Assembly: GCA_023667385.1 (NCBI GenBank)
Contig: JAMPAE010000087.1
Location: 1 to 6,565 of the forward strand
Reading direction: 5' to 3'
DNA: 6,565 nucleotides
From: Ruminococcus sp.
GTDB taxonomy: Bacteria; Bacillota; Clostridia; Oscillospirales; Acutalibacteraceae
Program-made: the position numbers and the translations under genes
In this document: piece after piece, positions 1-6,181 of the stretch
Position numbering within the stretch: position 1 is the stretch's first letter
Layout of the letters: each line of letters begins with the position of its first letter
Notes under the pieces: model-generated
What the model was told of the DNA's origin: nothing
Database searches by the model: none
Seen by the model: the letters and a program-made list of their open reading frames with translations, nothing else

Positions 1-1070
1 AATTTAATATCGGATTGCTCAAGGGCGATGGAATCGGCCCTGAAATTGTTGATAGCGCTGTTAAGGTGCTTGAAACGATCGGCGAAAAATTCGGACACAA
101 GTTTAACTTCAAGTCATTTTTAATCGGCGGCTGCGCAATTGATGCAACAGGCAAGCCGCTTCCGGAAGAAACTGTTGAAGGCTGCCTTGCAAGCGACAGC
201 GTGCTTCTCGGCGCAGTTGGCGGCCCGAAGTGGGATAACCTTGCAGGTGATGTACGCCCCGAAAAGGCACTTCTCGGCATTCGTGCTGCAATGGAGCTTT
301 TCACAAATCTTCGCCCTGCAAAGCTTTATCCTGCCCTGAAAGGTGCTTGCCCGCTCAGAGAGGACTTGGTTTCAAAAGGCTTTGACATCATGATCGTCAG
401 AGAGCTTACCGGCGGAATTTACTTTGGTGACAGAGGTTACCGTGAGGGTAAATACGGCGAAGAAGCCTATGACACTGAATGCTACAGCAGAGTTGAAATT
501 GAAAGAATTGCAAAGGTTGCTTTTGAAACCGCAATGAAGCGCAGCAAAAAGGTAATCAGCATTGACAAGGCAAACGTTCTTGAATCATCAAGACTTTGGA
601 GAAAGGTTGTGCACGAGGTTGCCGCTGATTATCCTGAGGTAACAATTGAAAATATGCTTGTTGACAACGCCGCAATGCAGCTTGTCAGAAATCCCGGTCA
701 GTTTGACGTTGCAGTGACCTCAAATATGTTTGGTGACATCCTTTCAGATGAGGCTTCACAGCTCACAGGCTCAATCGGAATGCTGCCGTCAGCTTCACTC
801 GGCGCAACGAAGCGTGGACTTTATGAGCCGATTCACGGTTCAGCCCCTGACATTGTAGGTCAGAACAAGGCTAACCCGATTGCAACAATTCTTTCTGCGG
901 CAATGATGCTTCGCTATTCATTCGACCTGACAGCAGAAGCAGATGCAATTGAAAACGCAGTTGACGCAGTGCTCAACGCAGGCTACAGAACAGCTGACCT
1001 TGTTGGCGATACTGGCGCAGCACCGCTTTCAACAACAGAGATGACAGCAAAAATCATTGAAAATCTTTAA
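1..1070 (+). CDS. leuB: 3-isopropylmalate dehydrogenase LeuB, 5'-truncated by window edge
   Basis: Cytosolic enzyme of leucine biosynthesis. It oxidatively decarboxylates 3-isopropylmalate to 2-oxoisocaproate using NAD+. The reading frame is open from base 3 (FNIGLLKGDGIGPEIV), so 355 residues are visible, close to the family's usual 350-360. The true start lies a few codons upstream of the window; the TTG at 15 falls inside the conserved N-terminal strand and is not the start. Family signatures: the N-terminal GDGIGPEI loop; the arginine-bearing segment LRPAKLYPAL (from about base 310); RELTGGIYFGDRG (about 399-437); IDKANVLESSRLW with the catalytic-region Lys codon at 567; and MFGDILSDEASQLTGSIGMLPSASLG (about 726-803), with metal-site Asp codons at 735 and 747. 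The cofactor region YEPIHGSAPDI follows. The SIGMLPSASLG and HGSAPDI motifs favour LeuB over isocitrate or tartrate dehydrogenases. No leuC or leuD is visible, as they would lie upstream. Confidence 0.96.
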   Translation, partial: FNIGLLKGDGIGPEIVDSAVKVLETIGEKFGHKFNFKSFLIGGCAIDATGKPLPEETVEGCLASDSVLLGAVGGPKWDNLAGDVRPEKALLGIRAAMELFTNLRPAKLYPALKGACPLREDLVSKGFDIMIVRELTGGIYFGDRGYREGKYGEEAYDTECYSRVEIERIAKVAFETAMKRSKKVISIDKANVLESSRLWRKVVHEVAADYPEVTIENMLVDNAAMQLVRNPGQFDVAVTSNMFGDILSDEASQLTGSIGMLPSASLGATKRGLYEPIHGSAPDIVGQNKANPIATILSAAMMLRYSFDLTAEADAIENAVDAVLNAGYRTADLVGDTGAAPLSTTEMTAKIIENL

Positions 1071-1077
1071 TCACTTT

Positions 1078-1107
1078 TCATCAGTAGGGTAAAAATCCTA
1101 CTGATGA
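1078..1107 (+). other. 11-bp intergenic hairpin after leuB, possible weak terminator or attenuator
   Basis: Eight bases after the leuB stop, an 11-bp perfect stem (arms 1078-1088 and 1097-1107) encloses an 8-base A-rich loop. The bases after the stem read GTTATAT rather than a T run, so it does not meet the usual intrinsic-terminator pattern. It ends just upstream of the next gene's ribosome site. It could weaken read-through from leuB, stabilise the 3' end of the leuB message, or affect translation of the ATPase gene. The structure is seen in the sequence; the role is inference. Confidence 0.5.
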
Positions 1108-1124
1108 GTTATATAGGTAACATT

Positions 1125-2315
1125 ATGGACACAGAATTAAAAAATATATCGGCAAAGCTTGCTTCAGTGACTGTTTTCAAAAACATTACCGAAAGCGAAG
1201 TGCTTAAAAGCTTAATTGATTTTTTGGTATGCGCCGGAGATGTGGTTGAAAAAACAAAGCTCTATGCCGCATTTGTGGGCAATCTTTATGCCCATGACTG
1301 CGATCTTGGCAAGTATATCAGAAAGCATCTTTATGAAGATGAAAACGATTATGTCATCAGAGCCGCACAAAAGCAGGAAATTCCTCAGTGTATGCAGCAA
1401 GCGGCGCAGGCGGAGCTGAAAATTTTCAGCGAAATTTCAGCAATGGAGCCTGCTGATTTTGCAGGGCTCACCGGTTTTGACGGGTATCTTCCGGGCTTTG
1501 ACAACACAGCGTTTGACTTTGAAAAAGAATACCGTGAAAAAATTGACCGCCTTTTCAAGGACGGCTATGGAATCTACTCAAAATATTCGATGTTCAACAT
1601 CAAAAACAACGGTGAGATTACTCCGCTCAAAAGTGCAGACAAAATCACAACCGATGACCTTATTGGATATGAAACAGAGCGTGAAAAAGTCATTGCGAAC
1701 ACCCGTGCACTTGTGGAAGGTAAACCGGCAGCAAACATTTTGCTTTGCGGCGATGCAGGCACAGGCAAATCATCAACGGTTAAAGCTGTTGCGAATATGT
1801 TTGCCGGTGACGGAGTACGCCTGATTGAGATTCAAAAGGAACAGCTTATGTGTTTGCCGATTATAATGGAAGAGATCAACCACAATCCGCTCAAGTTCAT
1901 TATTTTCATCGACGACCTCTCGTTCAACAAAACGGAGGACGGCTTCGGCACGCTCAAGGCAATTTTGGAAGGCTCTGCTTCCGCAAAGGCTAACAACGCT
2001 GTAATCTATGCAACAAGCAACCGCCGCCATCTTGTTAAGGAATCATTCTCCGACCGTGACGGTGATGACATCCACCGTGCAGACACGATTCAGGAATTGC
2101 TCTCACTTTCCGAACGCTTCGGTCTGACAATTCAGTATTCAAAGCCGAACAAGGAGCTTTATCTGAAAATTGTCAGAAGCCTTGCAGAAAAGAAAGCACT
2201 TGAAATTGACGAAAACGAGCTTTGCATGAAAGCCGAAGCCTTCGCACTGCGCAAAGGCGGACGCTCGGCAAGGGCAGCAAAGCAATTTGTGGACAGCCTT
2301 GTGGCAGTGGGATAA
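1125..2315 (+). CDS. DUF815-family AAA+ ATP-binding protein
   Basis: Predicted cytosolic AAA+ ATPase of 396 aa, matching the DUF815 type (Pfam PF05673) widespread in Clostridia; its cellular target is not established. The N-terminal half (about 1-180) is mostly helical and poorly conserved. The C-terminal half is the ATPase: Walker A GDAGTGKS (209-216), Walker B FIIFIDD (Asp263-Asp264), sensor 1 ATSNRRH (296-302), a candidate arginine finger in SERFG (Arg331), and sensor 2 GGRSARAAK (Arg380/Arg383). All key motifs are intact. No signal peptide or membrane segment is apparent. I chose ATG 1125 over the in-frame ATG 1104 because AGGT at 1115-1118 lies 6 bases before it, whereas 1104 falls inside the intergenic hairpin stem and has no ribosome site. 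No clear promoter was found in the 54-base gap, so it may be read from the leuB transcript. The stop codon touches the left copy of the 37-bp repeat. Confidence 0.88.
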   Translation: MDTELKNISAKLASVTVFKNITESEVLKSLIDFLVCAGDVVEKTKLYAAFVGNLYAHDCDLGKYIRKHLYEDENDYVIRAAQKQEIPQCMQQAAQAELKIFSEISAMEPADFAGLTGFDGYLPGFDNTAFDFEKEYREKIDRLFKDGYGIYSKYSMFNIKNNGEITPLKSADKITTDDLIGYETEREKVIANTRALVEGKPAANILLCGDAGTGKSSTVKAVANMFAGDGVRLIEIQKEQLMCLPIIMEEINHNPLKFIIFIDDLSFNKTEDGFGTLKAILEGSASAKANNAVIYATSNRRHLVKESFSDRDGDDIHRADTIQELLSLSERFGLTIQYSKPNKELYLKIVRSLAEKKALEIDENELCMKAEAFALRKGGRSARAAKQFVDSLVAVG

Positions 2316-2351
2316 TTAATTCACCACATCGTTCTTTTGAGCGGTGTGGTT
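2315..2351 (+). repeat. 37-bp direct repeat, left copy (hairpin without T tract)
   Basis: Identical over 37 bases to 2917-2953, offset 602, with mismatches at once on both sides. It begins on the last base of the ATPase stop codon. Internally it forms a 9-bp hairpin (2323-2331 with 2342-2350, one G-U pair, 10-base loop). Here the stem is followed by TTACGCTCAATTT rather than a T run, so terminator function would be poor. The simplest reading is that this was once the ATPase gene's terminator, now separated from its T tract by the island, but independent acquisition of a dispersed repeat is equally possible. Confidence 0.9.
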
Positions 2352-2369
2352 ACGCTCAATTTCAATCTG

Positions 2370-2398
2370 TTGACATTGTTTGGACGTTGACATTTAAT
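2370..2398 (+). promoter_or_regulatory. Sigma-A-type promoter of the BECR/PBECR gene
   Basis: Perfect -35 TTGACA (2370-2375), a 17-base spacer and -10 TTTAAT (2393-2398, five of six matches). The predicted start of transcription is near 2405, only about a dozen bases before the GTG start codon, giving a very short leader. The 9-base word GTTGACATT occurs at 2369-2377 and again at 2386-2394. The second copy overlaps the spacer and -10, as an operator might. Confidence 0.7.
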
Positions 2399-2417
2399 AT
2401 GTACAGGACGTGATAAG

Positions 2418-2801
2418 GTGACTGAGGTTACAAAATTAGGAAAAATAGATTCTCAGCCGCTGGAAGCTGAATTCGGAAAATTAAAAACGGAAGAAATTGT
2501 TGTCACTGATGAGCGTATTGAGCATATAAAACTTCGGCACCCCGAAGATTTTGAACTTTTTAAAAAGTTTGGTGTTTCCACGGTTGAAAGACCCGATATA
2601 ATCATAAAAGATTGTCAGCATAAAGAAACAATTTTTATGATAAAGCATTTACCTAATACTAATCTTAATGTTGTTGCAAAATTGGTATTAGACAATGATG
2701 ACAGTAAACGCAAAAATTCGGTAATGACATTTTACAGAATCAGAGAAAAGAATCTGATAAAATTGGAAAACAAAAATAAAGTTCTTTACAAACGGGGATA
2801 A
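2418..2801 (+). CDS. Small PBECR/BECR-fold nuclease-like protein (toxin-type)
   Basis: A 127-aa soluble protein. Its middle, IVVTDERIEHIKLRHPEDF (27-45), then a segment with Lys76 and Lys88, NSVMTFYRI (100-108) and KVLYKR (121-126), resembles the stand-alone PBECR (phage barnase-EndoU-colicin-RelE-like) nuclease-fold proteins of Firmicutes and phages. I recognise this by pattern, not by a search. His35, His41, Arg40 and Thr104 are plausible active-site residues. If a nuclease, it would probably cut RNA. Start GTG 2418: AGGA at 2405-2408 lies 9 bases upstream and no better in-frame start exists. The gene has its own promoter and sits alone between two copies of a 37-bp repeat. By hand count G+C is 123 of 384 (about 32%), against 42-55% in sampled 60-base stretches of leuB and valS, suggesting transfer. 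No antitoxin or immunity partner is adjacent. Alternatives are a remnant of a larger polyvalent phage protein or an RNA-binding relative without activity. Confidence 0.6.
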   Translation: MTEVTKLGKIDSQPLEAEFGKLKTEEIVVTDERIEHIKLRHPEDFELFKKFGVSTVERPDIIIKDCQHKETIFMIKHLPNTNLNVVAKLVLDNDDSKRKNSVMTFYRIREKNLIKLENKNKVLYKRG

Positions 2802-2813
2802 ACGTGCTAAAAT
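2785..2813 (+). promoter_or_regulatory. Extended -10 promoter overlapping the end of the nuclease-fold gene
   Basis: TTTACA (2785-2790), a 17-base spacer and TAAAAT (2808-2813) preceded by TGC, giving an extended -10 element. It straddles the stop codon at 2799-2801. The ten bases GTGCTAAAAT (2804-2813) recur in the valS promoter at 3011-3020. Transcription from about 2820 would run into the hairpin terminator at 2925-2960, making a transcript of about 140 bases with no convincing open reading frame. This is a sequence match only. Confidence 0.5.
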
Positions 2814-2916
2814 ATAAGTACAATAGAAGTAAGGTATTTTGAAGTAGAGATTGTGCTGCTACACACCCTTGTTGGTCAAAAGAAATGCGGGAAGGGGCAC
2901 ACCCGCCGAAATGCCG

Positions 2917-2953
2917 ATTAATTCACCACATCGTTCTTTTGAGCGGTGTGGTT
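2917..2953 (+). repeat. 37-bp direct repeat, right copy
   Basis: Exact match to 2315-2351. The two copies bracket 565 bases (2352-2916) that hold the nuclease-fold gene and its two promoters. This copy keeps a T tract just downstream and so works as a terminator. The repeats are direct rather than inverted and no transposase lies between them. This fits recombination between dispersed repeats, or a duplication, better than an insertion sequence. Confidence 0.9.
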
Positions 2954-2960
2954 GCTTTTT
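2925..2960 (+). terminator. Intrinsic terminator formed by the right repeat copy
   Basis: A 9-bp stem (2925-2933 with 2944-2952, one G-U pair) with a 10-base loop, followed by TGC and five T residues (2956-2960). It sits downstream of the nuclease-fold gene and 31 bases before the valS promoter, so it insulates valS from transcription arising in the island. Confidence 0.7.
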
Positions 2961-2991
2961 GTGCCGATGAAAATTCATGAACCCGCACCCC

Positions 2992-3020
2992 TTGACACCC
3001 ATCTGATTTTGTGCTAAAAT
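2992..3020 (+). promoter_or_regulatory. Promoter of the valS T-box transcript
   Basis: Perfect -35 TTGACA (2992-2997), a 17-base spacer and -10 TAAAAT (3015-3020), with a TGC extended -10 just before it. Predicted transcription start is near 3027, a few bases before the T-box stem I. This is the strongest promoter match in the window together with the one at 2370. Confidence 0.85.
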
Positions 3021-3026
3021 CATTTC

Positions 3027-3275
3027 AATAATTAAATCGGCAGTGAACAAGAGGAGTAACGCTCGTTGAGCTTGCAGAGAAAAGGCGGTTGGTGCAAGCC
3101 TTGAAGTGAAACGGCGTGAAGGTCGCTTGTGAGCCTTTGGAAGAACGGCTGCGGCTTAGTAGAACCAAACGTGCGTCGGCGTTAACGGCATTGAGTGCAG
3201 GGCTTCGGCTCTGAATTCAGGTGGTACCACGGATAATAGCTCCGTCCTGATGTTTGGGACGGAGTATTTTTTATT
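3027..3275 (+). promoter_or_regulatory. Valine-specific T-box riboswitch (leader of valS)
   Basis: A tRNA-sensing leader: uncharged tRNA-Val stabilises the antiterminator and allows valS to be read. Stem I spans 3039-3135. Its base helix (3039-3041 with 3133-3135), a 3-base bulge (3042-3044) and tandem G-A pairs (3045-3046 with 3131-3132) make a textbook K-turn. Next come helix 3047-3051 with 3126-3130 and a specifier loop with AGTA (3055-3058) facing GAA (3118-3120). The specifier codon is GTC (3122-3124, valine). The upper stem carries the AGAGA bulge (from 3076). A stem III closed by a UUCG tetraloop lies at 3198-3213. The T-box AGGTGGTACCACGG (3219-3232) offers TGGT (3222-3225), complementary to an ACCA tRNA end, as expected for tRNA-Val. 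The antiterminator pairs 3219-3221 with 3246-3248 and 3229-3233 with 3241-3245, excluding the terminator. Confidence 0.95.
3240..3275 (+). terminator. T-box regulated terminator
   Basis: An 8-bp GC-rich stem (3240-3247 with 3257-3264) with a 9-base loop, followed by a run of six T residues (3267-3272). Its left arm is shared with the antiterminator, the usual T-box switch. It is expected to form when tRNA-Val is charged, stopping transcription before valS. Confidence 0.93.
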
Positions 3276-3323
3276 GTGTGGATATGACGAAACCGGTGAA
3301 TTGTTGAACAAAAAACGAATTTT

Positions 3324-3328
3324 AGGAG
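3324..3328 (+). promoter_or_regulatory. Ribosome binding site deciding the valS start
   Basis: AGGAG sits 8 bases before ATG 3337. The alternative in-frame ATG at 3250 has no such site and lies inside the T-box terminator hairpin, so the N-terminal 29-residue extension is not translated. Confidence 0.85.
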
Positions 3329-3336
3329 TGAAGAAC

Positions 3337-5958
3337 ATGGCAAAAGAACTTGCTAAACAGTACGATCCGAAAGACGTTGAGGACCGTATTTATCAAACAT
3401 GGCTCGACGGAAAATATTTCCACGCTGAGCCTGACCCAAAAAAGAATCCCTACACAATTGTTATTCCGCCGCCAAACATCACAGGTCAGCTTCACATGGG
3501 TCACGCCCTTGATGAAACCTTGCAGGACATTCTCATCCGCTGGCGCAGAATGCAGGGCTTTGATACACTGTGGCTGCCCGGTACTGACCATGCTTCAATT
3601 GCAACCGAAGCAAAAATTGTTGCCGCAATGAAAGAGGAGGGCGTCACAAAGGATGACATCGGCCGTGACGGTTTCCTTGAAAGAGCATGGAAATGGAAAG
3701 AGCAATACGGCGGCAGAATCATTGAGCAGCTTAAAAAGCTCGGTTCATCCTGTGACTGGGACAGAGAGCGCTTCACCCTTGATGAGGGCTGCTCAAAGGC
3801 TGTTCGTGAAGTGTTCTGCAACCTTTATGAAAAAGGCTTGATTTATCGTGGCGAGAGAATCATCAACTGGTGCACTCATTGCAAAACTTCAATTTCCGAT
3901 GCCGAAGTTGAATATGAGGAGCATGACGGCAATTTCTGGCATTTTAACTATCCGTTTGCTGACGGCTCAGGCGCAATTGAGGTTGCAACCACCCGTCCGG
4001 AAACAATCCCCGGTGATACCGCTGTTGCAGTTCACCCCGATGATGAAAGATACAAAGATGTAATCGGCAAAACTGTTATCATCCCTGTTATCGGCAGAGA
4101 GATTCCGATTGTTGCCGATACTTATGCAAAAATGGACAAGGGAACAGGTGCGGTTAAAATTACACCTGCCCATGACCCGAATGACTTTGAGGTTGGCTTG
4201 CGCTGCAACCTGCCTGTCATCAACGTTATGACCGATGACGGCTTCATGAACGAAAAAGCAGGCAAATATGCAGGTATGAGCCTCAAGGAGTGCAGAAAAG
4301 CAATTGTTCAGGACATGACGGATGCAGGTGCTCTTGTTAAAATTAACCCAACCAAGCATGAGGTCGGTTCATGCTATCGCTGCCACACTGTTGTTGAACC
4401 GAGAGTTTCAAAGCAGTGGTTCGTTAAGATGGAGCCGATTGCAAAGCCGGCAATCAAGGCAGTGCGTGACGGCGAAACAAAGTTCATCCCCGAACGCTTT
4501 GACAAAACATATTTCAACTGGATGGAAAACATTCGTGACTGGTGTATTTCCCGTCAGCTTTGGTGGGGTCACCGCATTCCTGCATGGTACTGCGATGATT
4601 GCGGCGAAATCACCGTTTCAAGGGATGAACCGACAAAATGCTGCAAGTGCGGCAGCGAGCATATCAGGCAGGACGAAGATACGCTTGATACATGGTTCTC
4701 ATCGGCACTTTGGCCGTTCTCAACCCTCGGCTGGCCTGATAAAACTCCTGAACTTGCTCATTATTATCCGACAAGCACGCTTGTTACAGGCTATGACATA
4801 ATTTTCTTCTGGGTTGCAAGAATGATCTTCTCCGCTTGCGAGCAGATGGGTGAGGTGCCGTTTGAAACGGTATATATTCACGGACTTGTTCGTGACGAGC
4901 AGGGCAGAAAAATGTCGAAATCACTCGGTAACGGCATCGACCCGCTTGTTGTCATTGATCAATACGGTGCTGACGCACTGAGACTGACCCTTGCAACAGG
5001 CAACAGTCCGGGAAATGATATGCGTTACTCGGAAAAGAAGGTTGAGGCAAGCCGTAACTTTGCAAACAAAATCTGGAACGCTGCAAGATTCATTCTCATG
5101 AATCTTGATGAAAATGAGCCTGCTCCGCACATTCCGCATGAGCTTGCACTTGAGGATAAATGGATTCTTTCACAGTTCAATTCACTTGTTAAAGAAGTGA
5201 CAGACAACCTTGAAAAGTTTGAACTCGGCATTGCTGTTTCAAAGCTTTATGACTTCATTTGGGATATTTTCTGCGACTGGTACATTGAGCTTGCAAAAAT
5301 CAGGCTTCAGCAGGGCGGCGAAAAAGCGGCACAGGTCAAGGCAGTTTTGGTCTATGTCATGAGTGAAACGCTCAAGCTGCTTCACCCGTTCATGCCGTTC
5401 ATCACAGAAGAAATTTGGCAAACTCTTCCTCATGAGGGCGAAACCATCATGAAATCAGCTTGGCCTGTATATAGCGAAAGCCTTGTTTTTGCCGATGATG
5501 AAGCAAAAATGGAAATTATCATGGAAGCAATCCGTGCAATCAGAAACCGCCGCAGTGAGATGAATGTACCGCCGTCAAGAAAGGCTCATGTTTACATCGC
5601 AACCGAAAAAACAGAGATTTTTGAAACTGCAACCGTGTTCATGCAGCGCCTTGCTTCTGCATCTGACGTAACCGTCGGCAACAGCTTCGACATTGAGGGC
5701 AGTGTCAGCATCGTCACCGCAGATGCAAAAATTTATATCCCGATGGGTGACCTCGTTGACTTTGAGGCTGAAAGAAAGCGCCTGAACAAAGAAAAGGAAA
5801 CCGCTGAAAAGAAGCTTGCGCAAATCAACGGCAAGCTCTCAAATCCGGGCTTCCTTTCAAAAGCCCCTGCCGATGTTGTTGAGGGTCAGAAGGCAGAAGC
5901 CGAAAAGCTCACCGAAAAAATCAAAATGATTGAAGAAAGCCTTGCCTCACTGGGCTGA
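3337..5958 (+). CDS. valS: Valyl-tRNA synthetase ValS
   Basis: Cytosolic class I synthetase that activates valine and charges tRNA-Val, with post-transfer editing of threonine. It has 873 aa, full length for bacterial ValRS. Domains in order: N-terminal Rossmann half with PPPNITGQLHMGHAL, containing the HIGH-type signature HMGH (53-56). Next is the CP1 editing insertion with TTRPET (218-223) and ITPAHDPNDF (His279-Asp280). A cysteine cluster, C-X2-C at 419/422 and C-X2-C around 435-438, is probably a zinc knuckle. The second catalytic half contains KMSKS (525-529). An anticodon-binding helical domain follows, then a C-terminal coiled coil (about 808-873) rich in Lys and Glu, diagnostic of ValRS against IleRS or LeuRS. 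The start is ATG 3337, with AGGAG at 3324-3328, 8 bases upstream. The frame continues upstream to an ATG at 3250, but that lies in the terminator loop. Expression is controlled by the T-box leader. Confidence 0.98.
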   Translation: MAKELAKQYDPKDVEDRIYQTWLDGKYFHAEPDPKKNPYTIVIPPPNITGQLHMGHALDETLQDILIRWRRMQGFDTLWLPGTDHASIATEAKIVAAMKEEGVTKDDIGRDGFLERAWKWKEQYGGRIIEQLKKLGSSCDWDRERFTLDEGCSKAVREVFCNLYEKGLIYRGERIINWCTHCKTSISDAEVEYEEHDGNFWHFNYPFADGSGAIEVATTRPETIPGDTAVAVHPDDERYKDVIGKTVIIPVIGREIPIVADTYAKMDKGTGAVKITPAHDPNDFEVGLRCNLPVINVMTDDGFMNEKAGKYAGMSLKECRKAIVQDMTDAGALVKINPTKHEVGSCYRCHTVVEPRVSKQWFVKMEPIAKPAIKAVRDGETKFIPERFDKTYFNWMENIRDWCISRQLWWGHRIPAWYCDDCGEITVSRDEPTKCCKCGSEHIRQDEDTLDTWFSSALWPFSTLGWPDKTPELAHYYPTSTLVTGYDIIFFWVARMIFSACEQMGEVPFETVYIHGLVRDEQGRKMSKSLGNGIDPLVVIDQYGADALRLTLATGNSPGNDMRYSEKKVEASRNFANKIWNAARFILMNLDENEPAPHIPHELALEDKWILSQFNSLVKEVTDNLEKFELGIAVSKLYDFIWDIFCDWYIELAKIRLQQGGEKAAQVKAVLVYVMSETLKLLHPFMPFITEEIWQTLPHEGETIMKSAWPVYSESLVFADDEAKMEIIMEAIRAIRNRRSEMNVPPSRKAHVYIATEKTEIFETATVFMQRLASASDVTVGNSFDIEGSVSIVTADAKIYIPMGDLVDFEAERKRLNKEKETAEKKLAQINGKLSNPGFLSKAPADVVEGQKAEAEKLTEKIKMIEESLASLG

Positions 5959-5971
5959 AAGAAATAGTTTT

Positions 5972-6010
5972 ACATACACCCCTGAAGTTTAACGCTTTGG
6001 GGGTGTATGT
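5972..6010 (+). terminator. Hairpin terminator after valS
   Basis: A perfect 11-bp stem (5972-5982 with 6000-6010) with a 17-base loop begins 13 bases after the valS stop. The downstream T run is short (TTT then CAT), so termination may be partial, but position and stem strength fit the end of the valS transcript. Confidence 0.65.
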
Positions 6011-6087
6011 TTCATATTAACCAACCGAATAATTTAATCAAACGGCATCAGTGTTTTTGGTTTTGTGCATAAAAATGCAATTATTTA

Positions 6088-6116
6088 TTGACCGTGTCGC
6101 TGTTTTATAGTATACT
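6088..6116 (+). promoter_or_regulatory. Promoter of the aminotransferase gene
   Basis: TTGACC (6088-6093), a 17-base spacer and TATACT (6111-6116): five of six matches at each element. Predicted transcription start is near 6123, leaving a leader of about 60 bases that is AT-rich and shows no evident riboswitch. The rest of the 5959-6181 spacer holds only the valS terminator and a small 5-bp hairpin at 6066-6079. Confidence 0.75.
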
Positions 6117-6181
6117 TATTTAGAATGGATAGTTATATTATTTTACCGTTATATGATAAATTGACATGAGTGGGTGATTCT

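Larger units (their letters stand above)
2820..2960 (+). other. Possible short non-coding transcript between promoter and terminator
   Basis: This stretch lies between the promoter at 2785-2813 and the terminator ending at 2960. It is visibly more G+C-rich than the nuclease-fold gene before it, notably in the clustered G and C runs around 2888-2906. An inverted 6-base pair, GGCACA (2896-2901) and TGTGCC (2960-2965), could enclose the terminator hairpin. Only a 31-codon frame from ATG 2885 is present, with no ribosome site. It may be a small RNA, a leftover of the island's arrival, or part of an intergenic repeat family. I do not recognise a known RNA family. Confidence 0.25.

Noticed and set aside
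1104..1124. Upstream start ATG 1104 for the DUF815 ATPase
   Set aside because: It is within the stem of the intergenic hairpin with no ribosome site; ATG 1125 has AGGT at 1115-1118.
2315..2351. Left repeat copy as an intrinsic terminator of the ATPase gene
   Set aside because: Stem present but no T run follows, so I list it as a repeat only; partial termination cannot be excluded.
2315..2953. Island as an insertion sequence or a CRISPR-like array
   Set aside because: No transposase, terminal inverted repeats or target duplication; only two repeat copies 565 bases apart.
2885..2980. 31-codon + strand frame starting MREGAHPPKC
   Set aside because: No ribosome site before ATG 2885 and it runs straight through the terminator hairpin, so it is very unlikely to be a gene.
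2859..3050. 63-codon - strand frame across the repeat and the valS promoter
   Set aside because: TTG start without ribosome site; it covers the terminator and promoter of the opposite strand, so its openness looks accidental.
3250..3336. 29-residue N-terminal extension of valS from ATG 3250
   Set aside because: The ATG lies in the loop of the T-box terminator and has no Shine-Dalgarno; ATG 3337 has AGGAG at good spacing and gives the usual ValRS N-terminus.
3967..4359. 130-codon - strand frame inside valS
   Set aside because: Antisense shadow of a highly conserved synthetase gene, with no promoter or ribosome site and no recognisable domain.
6066..6079. 5-bp hairpin with AAAA loop upstream of the aminotransferase promoter
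   Set aside because: Too short and AT-rich to distinguish from chance; not followed by a T run.
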